Shown in pieces: positions 33,710 to 41,623 of a DNA stretch of 64,000 bases. Positions within the stretch are counted from its first letter, which is position 1. Each line of letters begins with the position of its first letter. The translations under genes were made by a program, and so were the position numbers. Source of the DNA: Knufia peltigerae (Eukaryota; Ascomycota; Eurotiomycetes; Chaetothyriales; Trichomeriaceae); contig JAPDRN010000113.1 in the NCBI GenBank assembly GCA_030247855.1, positions 50,419 to 114,418 of the forward strand, read 5' to 3'. The notes beneath the pieces were generated by a model. That model was not told the origin of the DNA and ran no database searches. It was given only the letters and a program-made list of their open reading frames with translations.

Positions 33710-34582
33710 ATGCGACCGTTTTCCGCCCCCCAGCTGAACCCCGCCACCGAGACCGGCTGGCGCCGCCGATGGTTCGACATCATCTATCGCCACGACAGCC
33801 GGCCGTCGCGCAATTTCGACCTGCTGCTGGTGTACGCGATCATCGCCAGCGTGCTGGTGGTGATGTTCGACAGCGTGCAGCGTTTCCATATCGCCCATGC
33901 CGACTGGCTGTACGTGCTGGAATGGGGCTTCACCATCCTGTTCACCGCCGAATACGTGCTGCGCCTGGCGGTAGTGAAGCGACCGCTGCGCTATGCCGTA
34001 AGCATCTGGGGCATCATCGACCTGGCCTCGATCCTGCCGACCTACCTGTCGCTGTTCATTCCCGGTGCGCAGAGCCTGCTGGTGGTGCGCGCACTGCGCA
34101 TCCTGCGCGTGTTCCGCATCCTCAAGCTGACCCGCTACATCGAAGAAAGCGGCGTGCTGATGCAGTCGCTGTGGCGCAGCCGGCGCAAGATCCTGCTGTT
34201 CCTGTTCACGGTGGTCACCATCACGATCATTGCCGGCACCCTGATGTACGTGATCGAGGGCCCGAACCATGGCTTCACCAGCATCCCGAGCAGCATGTAC
34301 TGGGCGGTGGTGACGATGGCCACGGTCGGCTTCGGGGACATCGTGCCGCAGACCGTGCTCGGCCGCTTCGTCACCTCGGTGCTGATCCTGATCGGTTACA
34401 GCATCATCGCCGTGCCCACCGGCATCTACACCGCCGAGCTGGCCAGCACCATGCGCGATGCCGAACTGGCCGCGCGCCGCGATGCACGTGGCTGTCCGCA
34501 CTGTGGGCTGGAAGGCCACGAACAGGACGCGCGGCACTGCCGCAAGTGCGGCGGACCGTTGCCGGATACGTTCAGTCACTGA
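33710..34582 (+). CDS. Voltage-gated potassium channel with C-terminal zinc ribbon
   Basis: A 290-aa six-TM ion transporter. The S4 voltage sensor is RALRILRVFRILKLTRY (127-143). The pore selectivity filter TVGFGD (205-210) is that of K+ channels. A cytoplasmic tail (about 245-290) holds a zinc-ribbon-like motif CPHC-x11-CRKC (Cys 262, 265, 277, 280), which could sense redox or zinc or mediate assembly. Monocistronic; the candidate -10 (CACAAT) ends 6 bases before the ATG. Confidence 0.92.
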   Translation: MRPFSAPQLNPATETGWRRRWFDIIYRHDSRPSRNFDLLLVYAIIASVLVVMFDSVQRFHIAHADWLYVLEWGFTILFTAEYVLRLAVVKRPLRYAVSIWGIIDLASILPTYLSLFIPGAQSLLVVRALRILRVFRILKLTRYIEESGVLMQSLWRSRRKILLFLFTVVTITIIAGTLMYVIEGPNHGFTSIPSSMYWAVVTMATVGFGDIVPQTVLGRFVTSVLILIGYSIIAVPTGIYTAELASTMRDAELAARRDARGCPHCGLEGHEQDARHCRKCGGPLPDTFSH

Positions 34583-34586
34583 CGAT

Positions 34587-34650
34587 GATGCCGGCCAGCG
34601 GCCGGTACTACCAAATGCCTGCGGCAGTAGATCCACGCCATGCGTGGATG
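34587..34650. repeat. SMAG palindromes after the ion channel gene
   Basis: 34587-34611 is minus-oriented (GTAG head, TACCGGCCGC/GCGGCCGGTA-like arms). 34627-34650 is plus-oriented GTAGATCCACGC. A partial third copy (CATCCACGCATGG) begins at 34661. Confidence 0.85.
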
Positions 34651-34821
34651 CAACGTGCTGCATCCACGCATGGGGTCAATCCACCGGCGCAATCCATGCC
34701 GTTGCTGGTGGTCAGCAGATCGTCGCAGGCCGCCACCATCCTCGACTGTACGCCTCAAGGTGCGCGGCCCCGGGGCGCCTCATCCAGCTCGTGCAGGCCT
34801 GGAAAGGCGCTGGCGTGCCGG

Positions 34822-35814
34822 TTACTGGCGGTTGCTCTGGAAAACGAGCGAGTTGTATTCCTGCATCAGCTTGCCGGCAGAACCACGCGGCGCCATCGAG
34901 GGCGAATCAAGCATGCGTCGTTCGAAGTCGGTGTAGGGCGTGTTGGCGCTGACGCGCTGCAGCCGCTCCTTGCCTTCACGGCGGAAGTTCTCGGCCTCGC
35001 GTTCGAAGCTGTTCCAGTCCAGCTTGCCCGGCTCCTGGTCGGCGACCTTGGCATGCGCTTCATCGGAAATGCGGTTGAAGGCATCCAGGCGTTCGCGCGC
35101 CTTGGCCTGATCGAAGTCGTCCTCGGTCATCAGCTCCACGATGGCCTTGGCTTCCAGCATCATCGCCAGACGGTAGTACTCGCGCGTGCGTCCTTCGGCC
35201 TGTTCCAGCGCTTTGAGCTGTTCGCGCTGGGCAGCGTCGTTCTGGCGCTCCAGTTCGGCGTTGAACGTTTCACTGGCAACCACGAAATCCTTGAAGGCGG
35301 TCATCAACGGCGCGTGCAGCTGCTTGCCCTTGGCAAACCTGTCGTCTTCGTAGTCCTGACGCTCGTAGTAGTCGTGGGCTTCCTTGCTGATCGGCACCAG
35401 GGCCTTCAGCGCCTGCTGGTACTGACCTGCAGCGGCATCGAGATCGGCAAGCGCCGGCTTGGCAGCGATCGCGTCGGTCACGGGGGCGTCGCATTGCTTC
35501 ATGTCGTAATCGCTGATCTCGAACGGCCCGTACACGTTCGTCTCGCGCCCGCTCGGGCCGGCATCCACGTCCTTGATCCAGCGCGTATAGGACTGGATGC
35601 TGCCGTGCGTTTTCGAATCAAGCGCGTTGAAGCAGCCGATGTAGGCGTTGAGCTTCGCGGTCAACTGCTGCTGGGCGTCGGCCGGCGCCGCGCTGGCCTC
35701 CGGCTTTGCGGAAGAACCCGCGCCGCCGCCGGCTGTGGGCGCCTTGTCGCCGCAGGCGGCCAGGATCAACGACAACGAAGCGGCCAGCGCCGCGATGGAA
35801 AGAGTACGTGACAT
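34822..35814 (-). CDS. DUF3829 (YiiG-like) lipoprotein
   Basis: A 330-aa protein with lipobox LAAC (Cys about 21), then a low-complexity Gly/Ala/Ser linker and a largely helical domain. Its NAYIGCFNALD, GPFEISDYDMKQCD and DDFDQAKARERLDAFN segments fit the YiiG/DUF3829 family. Function unknown. The ATG at 35814 starts the signal peptide; the frame is open further upstream. Confidence 0.85.
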   Translation of the reverse strand: MSRTLSIAALAASLSLILAACGDKAPTAGGGAGSSAKPEASAAPADAQQQLTAKLNAYIGCFNALDSKTHGSIQSYTRWIKDVDAGPSGRETNVYGPFEISDYDMKQCDAPVTDAIAAKPALADLDAAAGQYQQALKALVPISKEAHDYYERQDYEDDRFAKGKQLHAPLMTAFKDFVVASETFNAELERQNDAAQREQLKALEQAEGRTREYYRLAMMLEAKAIVELMTEDDFDQAKARERLDAFNRISDEAHAKVADQEPGKLDWNSFEREAENFRREGKERLQRVSANTPYTDFERRMLDSPSMAPRGSAGKLMQEYNSLVFQSNRQ

Positions 35815-35906
35815 GGGCTCACTTCCCTGTTGAAAACGATTACATGCGGGAATTCTAGCGCAGCAGGCCGAGGGCCGCAGCCATCGGCCTCTTTCCACCG
35901 GCGAGC

Positions 35907-36725
35907 TCAATCCAGGAACAGATCCGGCAGCAGCGGACGCGACGCATCCACCGCATACCCGGAAAGATCGGTCACGCCGGCCTCGGCCAGCACCTCGTCA
36001 TCGATCAGGAAACGGCCATGGAAGCCTGCCGCCTCGCGCACCAGCACCGCATGCGCGGCATCGGCCATGATCTGCGGCGTACGGCAGCCGCCGACGTCCA
36101 CGCCGGGAATCATGTTGATCGCATCGGTAGCAATGACCGTGCGCGGCCACAACGCATTGACCGCCACACCTTGCGGGCCGAACTCGGCAGCCAGGCCGAG
36201 GGTGACGAAGCTCATGCCCATCTTCGCCAGCGTGTAACCGGTGTGTGCACCCCACCACTTGGGATCAAGGCTCGGCGGCGGCGCGAGGGTCAGGATATGT
36301 GGGTTCGGCGCCTGCAGCAGGTACGGCAGGCAGGCCTGCGCACACAGGAAGCTGCCGCGCGAATTGACCTGCTGCATCAGGTCGAAGCGCTTCATCGGCG
36401 TGTCCAGGGTGCCGCGCAACCAGATGGCGCTGGCGTTGTTGACCAGGATGTCGATGCCACCGAACGTGTCCACGGCGGCAGCAACGGCTGCCTGCACCTG
36501 GTCTTCTTCGCGGATGTCGCACTTCAGCGCCAGGCCCTGGCCACCCGCTGCGGTGACCGCCTCGGCGGCACTGTGGATGGTGCCCGGCAGCTTCGGATTG
36601 GGGACCGACGACTTGGCAGCAATGGCGACGTTGGCACCGTCGCGAGCGGCGCGCAACGCGATGGCCAGGCCGATGCCGCGCGAGGCACCGGTGATGAAAA
36701 GGGTTTTGCCCTGCAGACTGCCCAC
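35907..36725 (-). CDS. SDR family oxidoreductase (HSDL2-like)
   Basis: A 272-aa short-chain dehydrogenase/reductase. The NAD(P)-binding motif TGASRGIG lies near residue 12, VNNAS follows, and the active-site motif YTLAK (Tyr and Lys) is present. The C-terminus FLIDDEVLAEAGVTDLSGYA is typical of hydroxysteroid-dehydrogenase-like 2 proteins. A GTG start at 36725 is preferred because GGAG lies 8 bases upstream. A GTG at 36734 is an alternative. Confidence 0.85.
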   Translation of the reverse strand: MGSLQGKTLFITGASRGIGLAIALRAARDGANVAIAAKSSVPNPKLPGTIHSAAEAVTAAGGQGLALKCDIREEDQVQAAVAAAVDTFGGIDILVNNASAIWLRGTLDTPMKRFDLMQQVNSRGSFLCAQACLPYLLQAPNPHILTLAPPPSLDPKWWGAHTGYTLAKMGMSFVTLGLAAEFGPQGVAVNALWPRTVIATDAINMIPGVDVGGCRTPQIMADAAHAVLVREAAGFHGRFLIDDEVLAEAGVTDLSGYAVDASRPLLPDLFLD

Positions 36726-36832
36726 GTTCCACACTCCAGCGTATGCAATGAGCCGCTAGTATGCCGCGCCGACGCGGAGTTCACCGCACGTTGACGATAC
36801 TGGCGCCCCGGTCACTGCACGAGGTCCATGCC

Positions 36833-37516
36833 ATGCGCTGTTCTCGCCTGTTGTTGCCTGCCCTGGGCCTGGCCCTGCTCACTGCCTGCCAGGGCCGTTC
36901 GCCTGAACCCGGTAGCGCGCCGGCCAAGGATGACGCCGCCAGCGTCGACAAGGCGGCCGGCGATGGCAAGCTGCGCTGGAGCGAGGCCGTTGTCTGGGAT
37001 GGTGACCTCAACGCCTGCCGCCAGGGCGACAGCGCAGCCACCCGTGATTGCCTGCGCGATGCGATGCGCGCCGGCGGTGCCAGCGCGGACGCGGTCACCG
37101 CTGCCGAGCAGCTGTCCACCGGTGGCGAACTGGCCTACGTGACCGCTTGGCACGAACACGATGGCCTGGGCGTGGCCACCGTCGAATATCCGTTCCGCGC
37201 CAACACCAATGAAGGCACGCGCCTGGTCGATGCTGCGGGCAAGCGTATCGACGTGGATGCGGTGCAGCTGGACGACACGCTGCGCGCCGATCCCGGCGTG
37301 CAGGAGGCGCTCAAGGCGCATCCGCAGGCCACGCCGTTCGCGCCGGCGCAGGCCGCGGGTACCGCAGCGCTGGACGGCGGTGGCATCCGCCTGCTGTACC
37401 GCACGCCGCTGCGCGACTGCCATGCGTGCCCGGATGTGGGCCAGCTGCAGATCGGCTATGACTTCGACGGCAAGCGCAACTTCATCGGCCAGCAGGTGGT
37501 ACCGGTAACGCCGTAG
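36833..37516 (+). CDS. Uncharacterised lipoprotein
   Basis: A 227-aa protein with lipoprotein signal MRCSRLLLPALGLALLTAC (Cys 19) and a Gly/Pro/Ala-rich spacer. The domain contains WDGDLNACRQGDSAATRDCL, YVTAWHEHDGLGVATVEYPF and a C-terminal LRDCHACPDVGQLQIGYDF. Four cysteines in the mature part suggest disulfides in the periplasm. GAGG precedes the start. Family not recognised. It is divergent from the SDR gene. Confidence 0.75.
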   Translation: MRCSRLLLPALGLALLTACQGRSPEPGSAPAKDDAASVDKAAGDGKLRWSEAVVWDGDLNACRQGDSAATRDCLRDAMRAGGASADAVTAAEQLSTGGELAYVTAWHEHDGLGVATVEYPFRANTNEGTRLVDAAGKRIDVDAVQLDDTLRADPGVQEALKAHPQATPFAPAQAAGTAALDGGGIRLLYRTPLRDCHACPDVGQLQIGYDFDGKRNFIGQQVVPVTP

Positions 37517-37543
37517 TAGTTCGCCGCGCCATGCGGCAAAGCG

Positions 37544-37567
37544 CATCCACCCATGGCGTGGATCTAC
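37544..37567 (-). repeat. SMAG palindrome supplying the DUF2867 gene stop
   Basis: Minus-oriented GTAGATCCACGCC palindrome. Its TAG (37566-37564) is the stop codon of the gene ending at 37564. Confidence 0.85.
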
Positions 37568-38052
37568 TGATACCCGCGCACCTGCTTGTTCAGCAGGTGC
37601 GGTGCGATCCATCGATGCACCGGCGCGACCGGCAGCATGTACAGGCGGCCCAACACGTTATGGGTATGCACCACCGTCGCCACTTCCAGCGCATCGCCGT
37701 GCCATTGCAGCGCCAGCTGCACGCGCAGATGGCGATCGTCGTCTTCCAGCACGATGGCATCTTCGCCCAGCGCCTGCAGGGTGAAGATGCCGAGGCGTTG
37801 CCCAGGCTGTGGATCGACGGTCTGCTGCACCGCGCGCAACGAGCCGAGATCCTTCATGCCCAGCAGCCGCATGCCACGGTTGCGCAGACCCATCAGCCCG
37901 TCGAACCAGCCCGGCACCGCTGCGGCCATATCGCGGTAGGCCTGCAGCGCCGAACGGCCGTTGCGCGGCGCCGCCGCTTGGCAGGCATGGACGAAATCAG
38001 CACCCGGCAGTTGCGAACGCAGCACGCTGCCTTCGCTCAGCAGCGCGCTCAT
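37564..38052 (-). CDS. DUF2867 domain protein
   Basis: A 162-aa protein with PGWFDGLMGLRNRGMRLLG and VVHTHNVLGRLYMLPVAPVH, matching DUF2867, a family of unknown function. It starts inside the 3' end of the kinase-like gene (4-base overlap), so the two form an operon. Confidence 0.8.
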   Translation of the reverse strand: MSALLSEGSVLRSQLPGADFVHACQAAAPRNGRSALQAYRDMAAAVPGWFDGLMGLRNRGMRLLGMKDLGSLRAVQQTVDPQPGQRLGIFTLQALGEDAIVLEDDDRHLRVQLALQWHGDALEVATVVHTHNVLGRLYMLPVAPVHRWIAPHLLNKQVRGYQ

Positions 38053-38711
38053 GGCTTGGGCCCCTGCCCTTCGTTGTCTTCCCAATGCAGGATGCGGCGG
38101 GTGACGAAGCGGTAGACCGGCTTGCCGGTGGCGAACCAGAGATCGCGCACCCACGAGGTGCGCTTCAGCACGCGCTTCTCCACCGGCGTGAGCGACTCGC
38201 GGCAGTACATGCGCTTGTGCTTGAGCAGGTGGCGCAGGTCTTCGCGCGCCAGCAAGCGCATCCAGCGCGAGCGCGGGGCGCCGATCACCGCCAGCTGGAA
38301 GTCGATCAGCGCCGGGCGACCGTCCTCGGTCACCAGCCAATTGGCTTCCTTGGCCAGGTCGTTGTGGGCCACACCGCGTCGATGCAGTTGTTGCAGCAGG
38401 CGACGCGCGGCGCGGAACCAGGCCACATCACCGCGCGGCGGGCGCTGGTACATCGCATCGCCGGCCATGAAGCTACGGTCGAGATGACGACCATTCCAGT
38501 CCAGCAGTTGCGGCACGTCGGCCATGCCGTGGATGTGCTTCAGCGCGCGCGCTTCGCGCCGCGCCAACCACCATGCAGGCAACCGCAGCCACAGCGGCGT
38601 GGCCCCAAGATCGCGGCGCACGAAGGGGCCTTCCGGGCCCTGCACGAGGAGGATCCGGCCAAAGCTGTCGGCCTTCAGTGCATGCGTTGGCGCGTCGTGG
38701 GGTACAGGCAT
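38049..38711 (-). CDS. Kinase-like phosphotransferase (RIO/Kdo-kinase-like)
   Basis: A 220-aa single protein-kinase-like fold without N-terminal extras. The catalytic loop HRRGVAHNDLAKEANWLV and the metal motif IDFQLA (DFG replaced by DFQ) are intact enough for catalysis. The N-terminal lobe has PFVRRDLGAT and REARALKHI. Related to RIO1-like and lipopolysaccharide kinases. It is likely cytosolic, and its substrate is unknown. Confidence 0.8.
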   Translation of the reverse strand: MPVPHDAPTHALKADSFGRILLVQGPEGPFVRRDLGATPLWLRLPAWWLARREARALKHIHGMADVPQLLDWNGRHLDRSFMAGDAMYQRPPRGDVAWFRAARRLLQQLHRRGVAHNDLAKEANWLVTEDGRPALIDFQLAVIGAPRSRWMRLLAREDLRHLLKHKRMYCRESLTPVEKRVLKRTSWVRDLWFATGKPVYRFVTRRILHWEDNEGQGPKP

Positions 38712-38784
38712 GGCGACATTCTAGGCGATGGCGATGGTTGCAAACGGTCACCAAGCGGCTGGGAACCAGTCACCTTCACGCCCC

Positions 38785-38799
38785 TATAATCGGGAAATG
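38785..38799 (+). promoter_or_regulatory. Perfect -10 box six bases before an ATG (leaderless candidate)
   Basis: TATAAT at 38785-38790, then CGGGAA, then the ATG at 38797. Transcription would begin at about the A of the start codon. No -35 match is evident. Confidence 0.6.
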
Positions 38800-40794
38800 G
38801 ACTCTTCATGGATCGACGCCACCCTCGCGTGGATTGCCGCTCATCCCGTGTTGGCGGGTGCGGTCATCTTTCTGATCGCCTTCTGCGATGCGGTCATCAT
38901 TCTTGGCGCCATCGTGCCGGCGCTGCCGTTGCTGTTCGCCGTCGGCGTGTTCATCGGCCTGGGCCAGATCTCCGGGCCGTATGCGGTTGCAGCCGCGGCA
39001 CTGGGTGCGTTCGCCGGTGATGGCATCAGCTACTGGATAGGCCGGCGCTGGGGCGACCGCCTGCGTGGCGTCTGGCCGTTCAGCCGTTATCCGCAACTGC
39101 TTGATCGAGGCGAGAACCTGTTCCGCCGCAACGCGTTCAAGAGCATCCTGATCGCCCGCTATGTCGGTGCCATCCGGCCATTCGTACCCGCCATCGCAGG
39201 CATGATGAAAATGCCTGCCAGCCGTTATGTACAGGCCAGTGGCATCGCCAGTATTTCCTGGGCCGTACTGTTCCTGGCCCCGGGCTGGATCCTCGGCGAG
39301 GCCTATGACACCGTCGCTGCGGTTGCCGGCCGGCTGGTCGTGGTGGCGGGCCTGCTGGCGGTGATCCTCAGCCTGGTCTGGGCCATCGTGCTGTACGGCT
39401 ATCGCTGGTCGGCCGCACGCATGGACAACTGGCTTGCCCGACTGCTCGACTGGTCCAACCGGCACCCGACACTCGGTCGCTATACCGTCGGCGTGCTCGA
39501 CCCGAAGCGCCGCGAATCGGTGCCGCTGGCGATGCTGGCGCTGATGCTGCTGCTGTTGGGCTGGGGCTGGTTCGCTCTGCTGACCGTGGTGGTCGCCCAC
39601 GGCGAACCGTTGGCGGTGGATCTGCTGGTGCACCAGGCGATGCTGGCCCTGCGCAATCCGCTGGCCGACTACCCGATGGCTGCCCTGGCGTCGTTGGGCG
39701 CATGGCAGGTGCTGCTGCCGGCAACCGCTGCAGCGATGGGCTACCTGATCTGGCGCCGTCGCTGGATGGCGGCCGCCCATTGGCTGGCTGCGTTGGCCTT
39801 CGGCTTGGCCCTGACCAAACTGCTCGGCGCCACCGTCGATGTGGTGCGCCCGATCGATGCCAGCAGCGGCTTCGGCTTCCCGTCGGTGTCGGTGACCATG
39901 GCCACCATCACCTTCGGCTTCTTCGCAGTGCTGATCGCCCGCGAAATGCCCGGCCGCACGCGCGTCTGGCCGTACCTGGTATCGGGCATCGTGGTCAGCC
40001 TGATCGGCTTCTCGCGCATATACCTGGGCGCACACTGGCTGAGCGACGTCATCGGCGGCATGTTGTTCGGCACCTTCTGGCTGCTGGTGCTGGGCATCGC
40101 CTACCGTCGCCGCTTCAACCGCTCGTTCTGGGTCAAGCCGGTAGCATGGCTGTTCTACGGCATCTTCGCGGTGGCGGCGATGTGGTATGCGCCACGCAAC
40201 ATCGCCATCAAGCTGGAACGCTTCGAACCGACGCTTCCGGCGCCGCTGGCGATGGACGCGCAGGCCTGGTGGCAGCACGACTGGGCGAAGCTGCCGGCAC
40301 GCCGCAACGAATTCGACGATGACCAGCGCTGGCCGCTGGACGTACAAGTGGCCGGTCCGTTGGCATCGCTGCAGGCACAGCTGGAAGCGCGCGGCTGGCA
40401 GGTGCAGGCCCAGGCTGGTTGGCAGGAGGCACTGCTGATGCTGGACAAGAACACCGGCGCCGAAGAACTGCCGGTGCTGCCGGCAACACTGGATACGCGC
40501 GTGGAAGCGCTGCTGATGGTGCGCCAGGGTGCGCAGGCCGATGAGCGTTACGTGCTGCGCCTGTGGCAGGCACCGGCGCAGCTGCAGCCGGGCGACACCC
40601 CGTTATGGCTGGGCAGCGCACAGACCCTGCGCTACGAGCGTCACTTCCAGTGGATCGGCATGTGGCACCCGGTGCGTGGGATCGATCCGGCGTTGAACGC
40701 CGTGAAGGAAGCGGTGCAGACGCTGCCTCAGCAGGAAGCCGTGCACCCGGAGACTGGCCTGCCAGTGCTGCGGTTGAAGACCACCGCCCCCTGA
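38797..40794 (+). CDS. DedA-PAP2-LssY fusion membrane protein
   Basis: A 665-aa three-part protein. Residues about 1-210 are a DedA/VTT domain (FCDAVIILGAIVPALPLLFA, GRRWG, FVPAIAGMMKM). About 250-450 is a PAP2 lipid phosphatase with motifs KLLGATVDVVRP, PSVSVT and SRIYLGAHWLSDVIGG. About 500-660 is a soluble LssY C-terminal domain. It probably flips and dephosphorylates undecaprenyl or phospholipid pyrophosphates. PAP2 motif II usually reads PSGH; here it is PSVS, so activity may be altered. Start from MDSSWIDATLAWI. Confidence 0.85.
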   Translation: MDSSWIDATLAWIAAHPVLAGAVIFLIAFCDAVIILGAIVPALPLLFAVGVFIGLGQISGPYAVAAAALGAFAGDGISYWIGRRWGDRLRGVWPFSRYPQLLDRGENLFRRNAFKSILIARYVGAIRPFVPAIAGMMKMPASRYVQASGIASISWAVLFLAPGWILGEAYDTVAAVAGRLVVVAGLLAVILSLVWAIVLYGYRWSAARMDNWLARLLDWSNRHPTLGRYTVGVLDPKRRESVPLAMLALMLLLLGWGWFALLTVVVAHGEPLAVDLLVHQAMLALRNPLADYPMAALASLGAWQVLLPATAAAMGYLIWRRRWMAAAHWLAALAFGLALTKLLGATVDVVRPIDASSGFGFPSVSVTMATITFGFFAVLIAREMPGRTRVWPYLVSGIVVSLIGFSRIYLGAHWLSDVIGGMLFGTFWLLVLGIAYRRRFNRSFWVKPVAWLFYGIFAVAAMWYAPRNIAIKLERFEPTLPAPLAMDAQAWWQHDWAKLPARRNEFDDDQRWPLDVQVAGPLASLQAQLEARGWQVQAQAGWQEALLMLDKNTGAEELPVLPATLDTRVEALLMVRQGAQADERYVLRLWQAPAQLQPGDTPLWLGSAQTLRYERHFQWIGMWHPVRGIDPALNAVKEAVQTLPQQEAVHPETGLPVLRLKTTAP

Positions 40795-40800
40795 TGGATC

Positions 40801-40823
40801 CGCCGGGCATGGCCCGGCGCTAC
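40801..40823 (-). repeat. SMAG palindrome (GCCGGGC family)
   Basis: Minus-oriented, GTAG head at 40823-40820, arms CGCCGGGC/GCCCGGCG, six bases after the upstream stop. Confidence 0.88.
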
Positions 40824-40841
40824 CGCCTCCGCTTTGGTGGA

Positions 40842-41010
40842 CGCCAACCTTGGTTGGCGCTTCGGGCAAAGGCTGCCAACCAAGGTTGGCATCTACCGGT
40901 TCCGCCGCACTCTGGTAGTCGCCAACCTTGGTTGGCGCTTTCGGGCAAAGGCTGCCAACCAAGGTTGGCATCTACCGGTTCTGGGTTGGTTGGCATCTAC
41001 CGGCTCCGTT
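40842..41010. repeat. Tandemly duplicated SMAG dimers
   Basis: Two near-identical units of about 60 bp (40842-40901 and 40920-40980). Each has a CGCCAACC/GGTTGGCG palindrome, the spacer GGGCAAAGGC, and an inverted TGCCAACC/GGTTGGCA palindrome ending CTAC. Fragments of further copies follow to about 41010. The unit boundary carries GTAG at 40915. Confidence 0.85.
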
Positions 41011-41044
41011 TTGGTTGGCGGCTGCCGGTCTCGGCGTTCCGTCG

Positions 41045-41623
41045 TTACGGCATCCAGCCCAGCAGCTGCTGCAGGCGCTGGTGCGGGTCGTCCAGCTGCA
41101 GCAGCTGCAGGCGCTGCTGTTCGCTCAGCGGCAGCAGCTCGGCCAGCCGCCAGCTGACCCAGCTGGCCTGGTCCATCAAGGCCGGCGTGGCCGGTGCGAA
41201 CGCCGTGCCCGCCTGCTCGATGATGTGGTCCAGTACCGTCGCCAGCAACGCATGCTGCGGACGCAGTTCGTCGTCGGGATCCTCATCGCACCAACGCACA
41301 TCGGCAACCACCAGCCCGTTGTCGCGCACGCGCGTGCGCTCGACATGGAAACGGCGGGTGCCGCGCAATCGCAGCTGCAGCACGCCATCGGCACCGACAT
41401 CGAAATCCTCGATCTTCACCTGCACGCCGAAGGCGGCCGGCGTTGCCGGCGCTCCCACTTCGTGCCCTTCCAGGATCAGGCAGACACCGAAACCTTCGCC
41501 GCTGCGGCCGGTTTCGCGGATCAGATCCAGGTAGCGTGGCTCGAACACGCGCAGGCCGATGGCCGCGCCCGGAAGCAGCGTCGTATGCAGCGGGAACAGC
41601 GGCAGCGAACCGTCGCCGCTCAT
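41045..41623 (-). CDS. LON substrate-binding-domain protein
   Basis: A 192-aa stand-alone N-terminal LON domain (LPLFPLHTTLLPGAAIGLRV, FEPRYLDLIRE, FGVCLI) with no AAA or protease part. Such proteins are thought to bind unfolded peptides. It overlaps mpl by 4 bases and is transcribed after it. Confidence 0.9.
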   Translation of the reverse strand: MSGDGSLPLFPLHTTLLPGAAIGLRVFEPRYLDLIRETGRSGEGFGVCLILEGHEVGAPATPAAFGVQVKIEDFDVGADGVLQLRLRGTRRFHVERTRVRDNGLVVADVRWCDEDPDDELRPQHALLATVLDHIIEQAGTAFAPATPALMDQASWVSWRLAELLPLSEQQRLQLLQLDDPHQRLQQLLGWMP

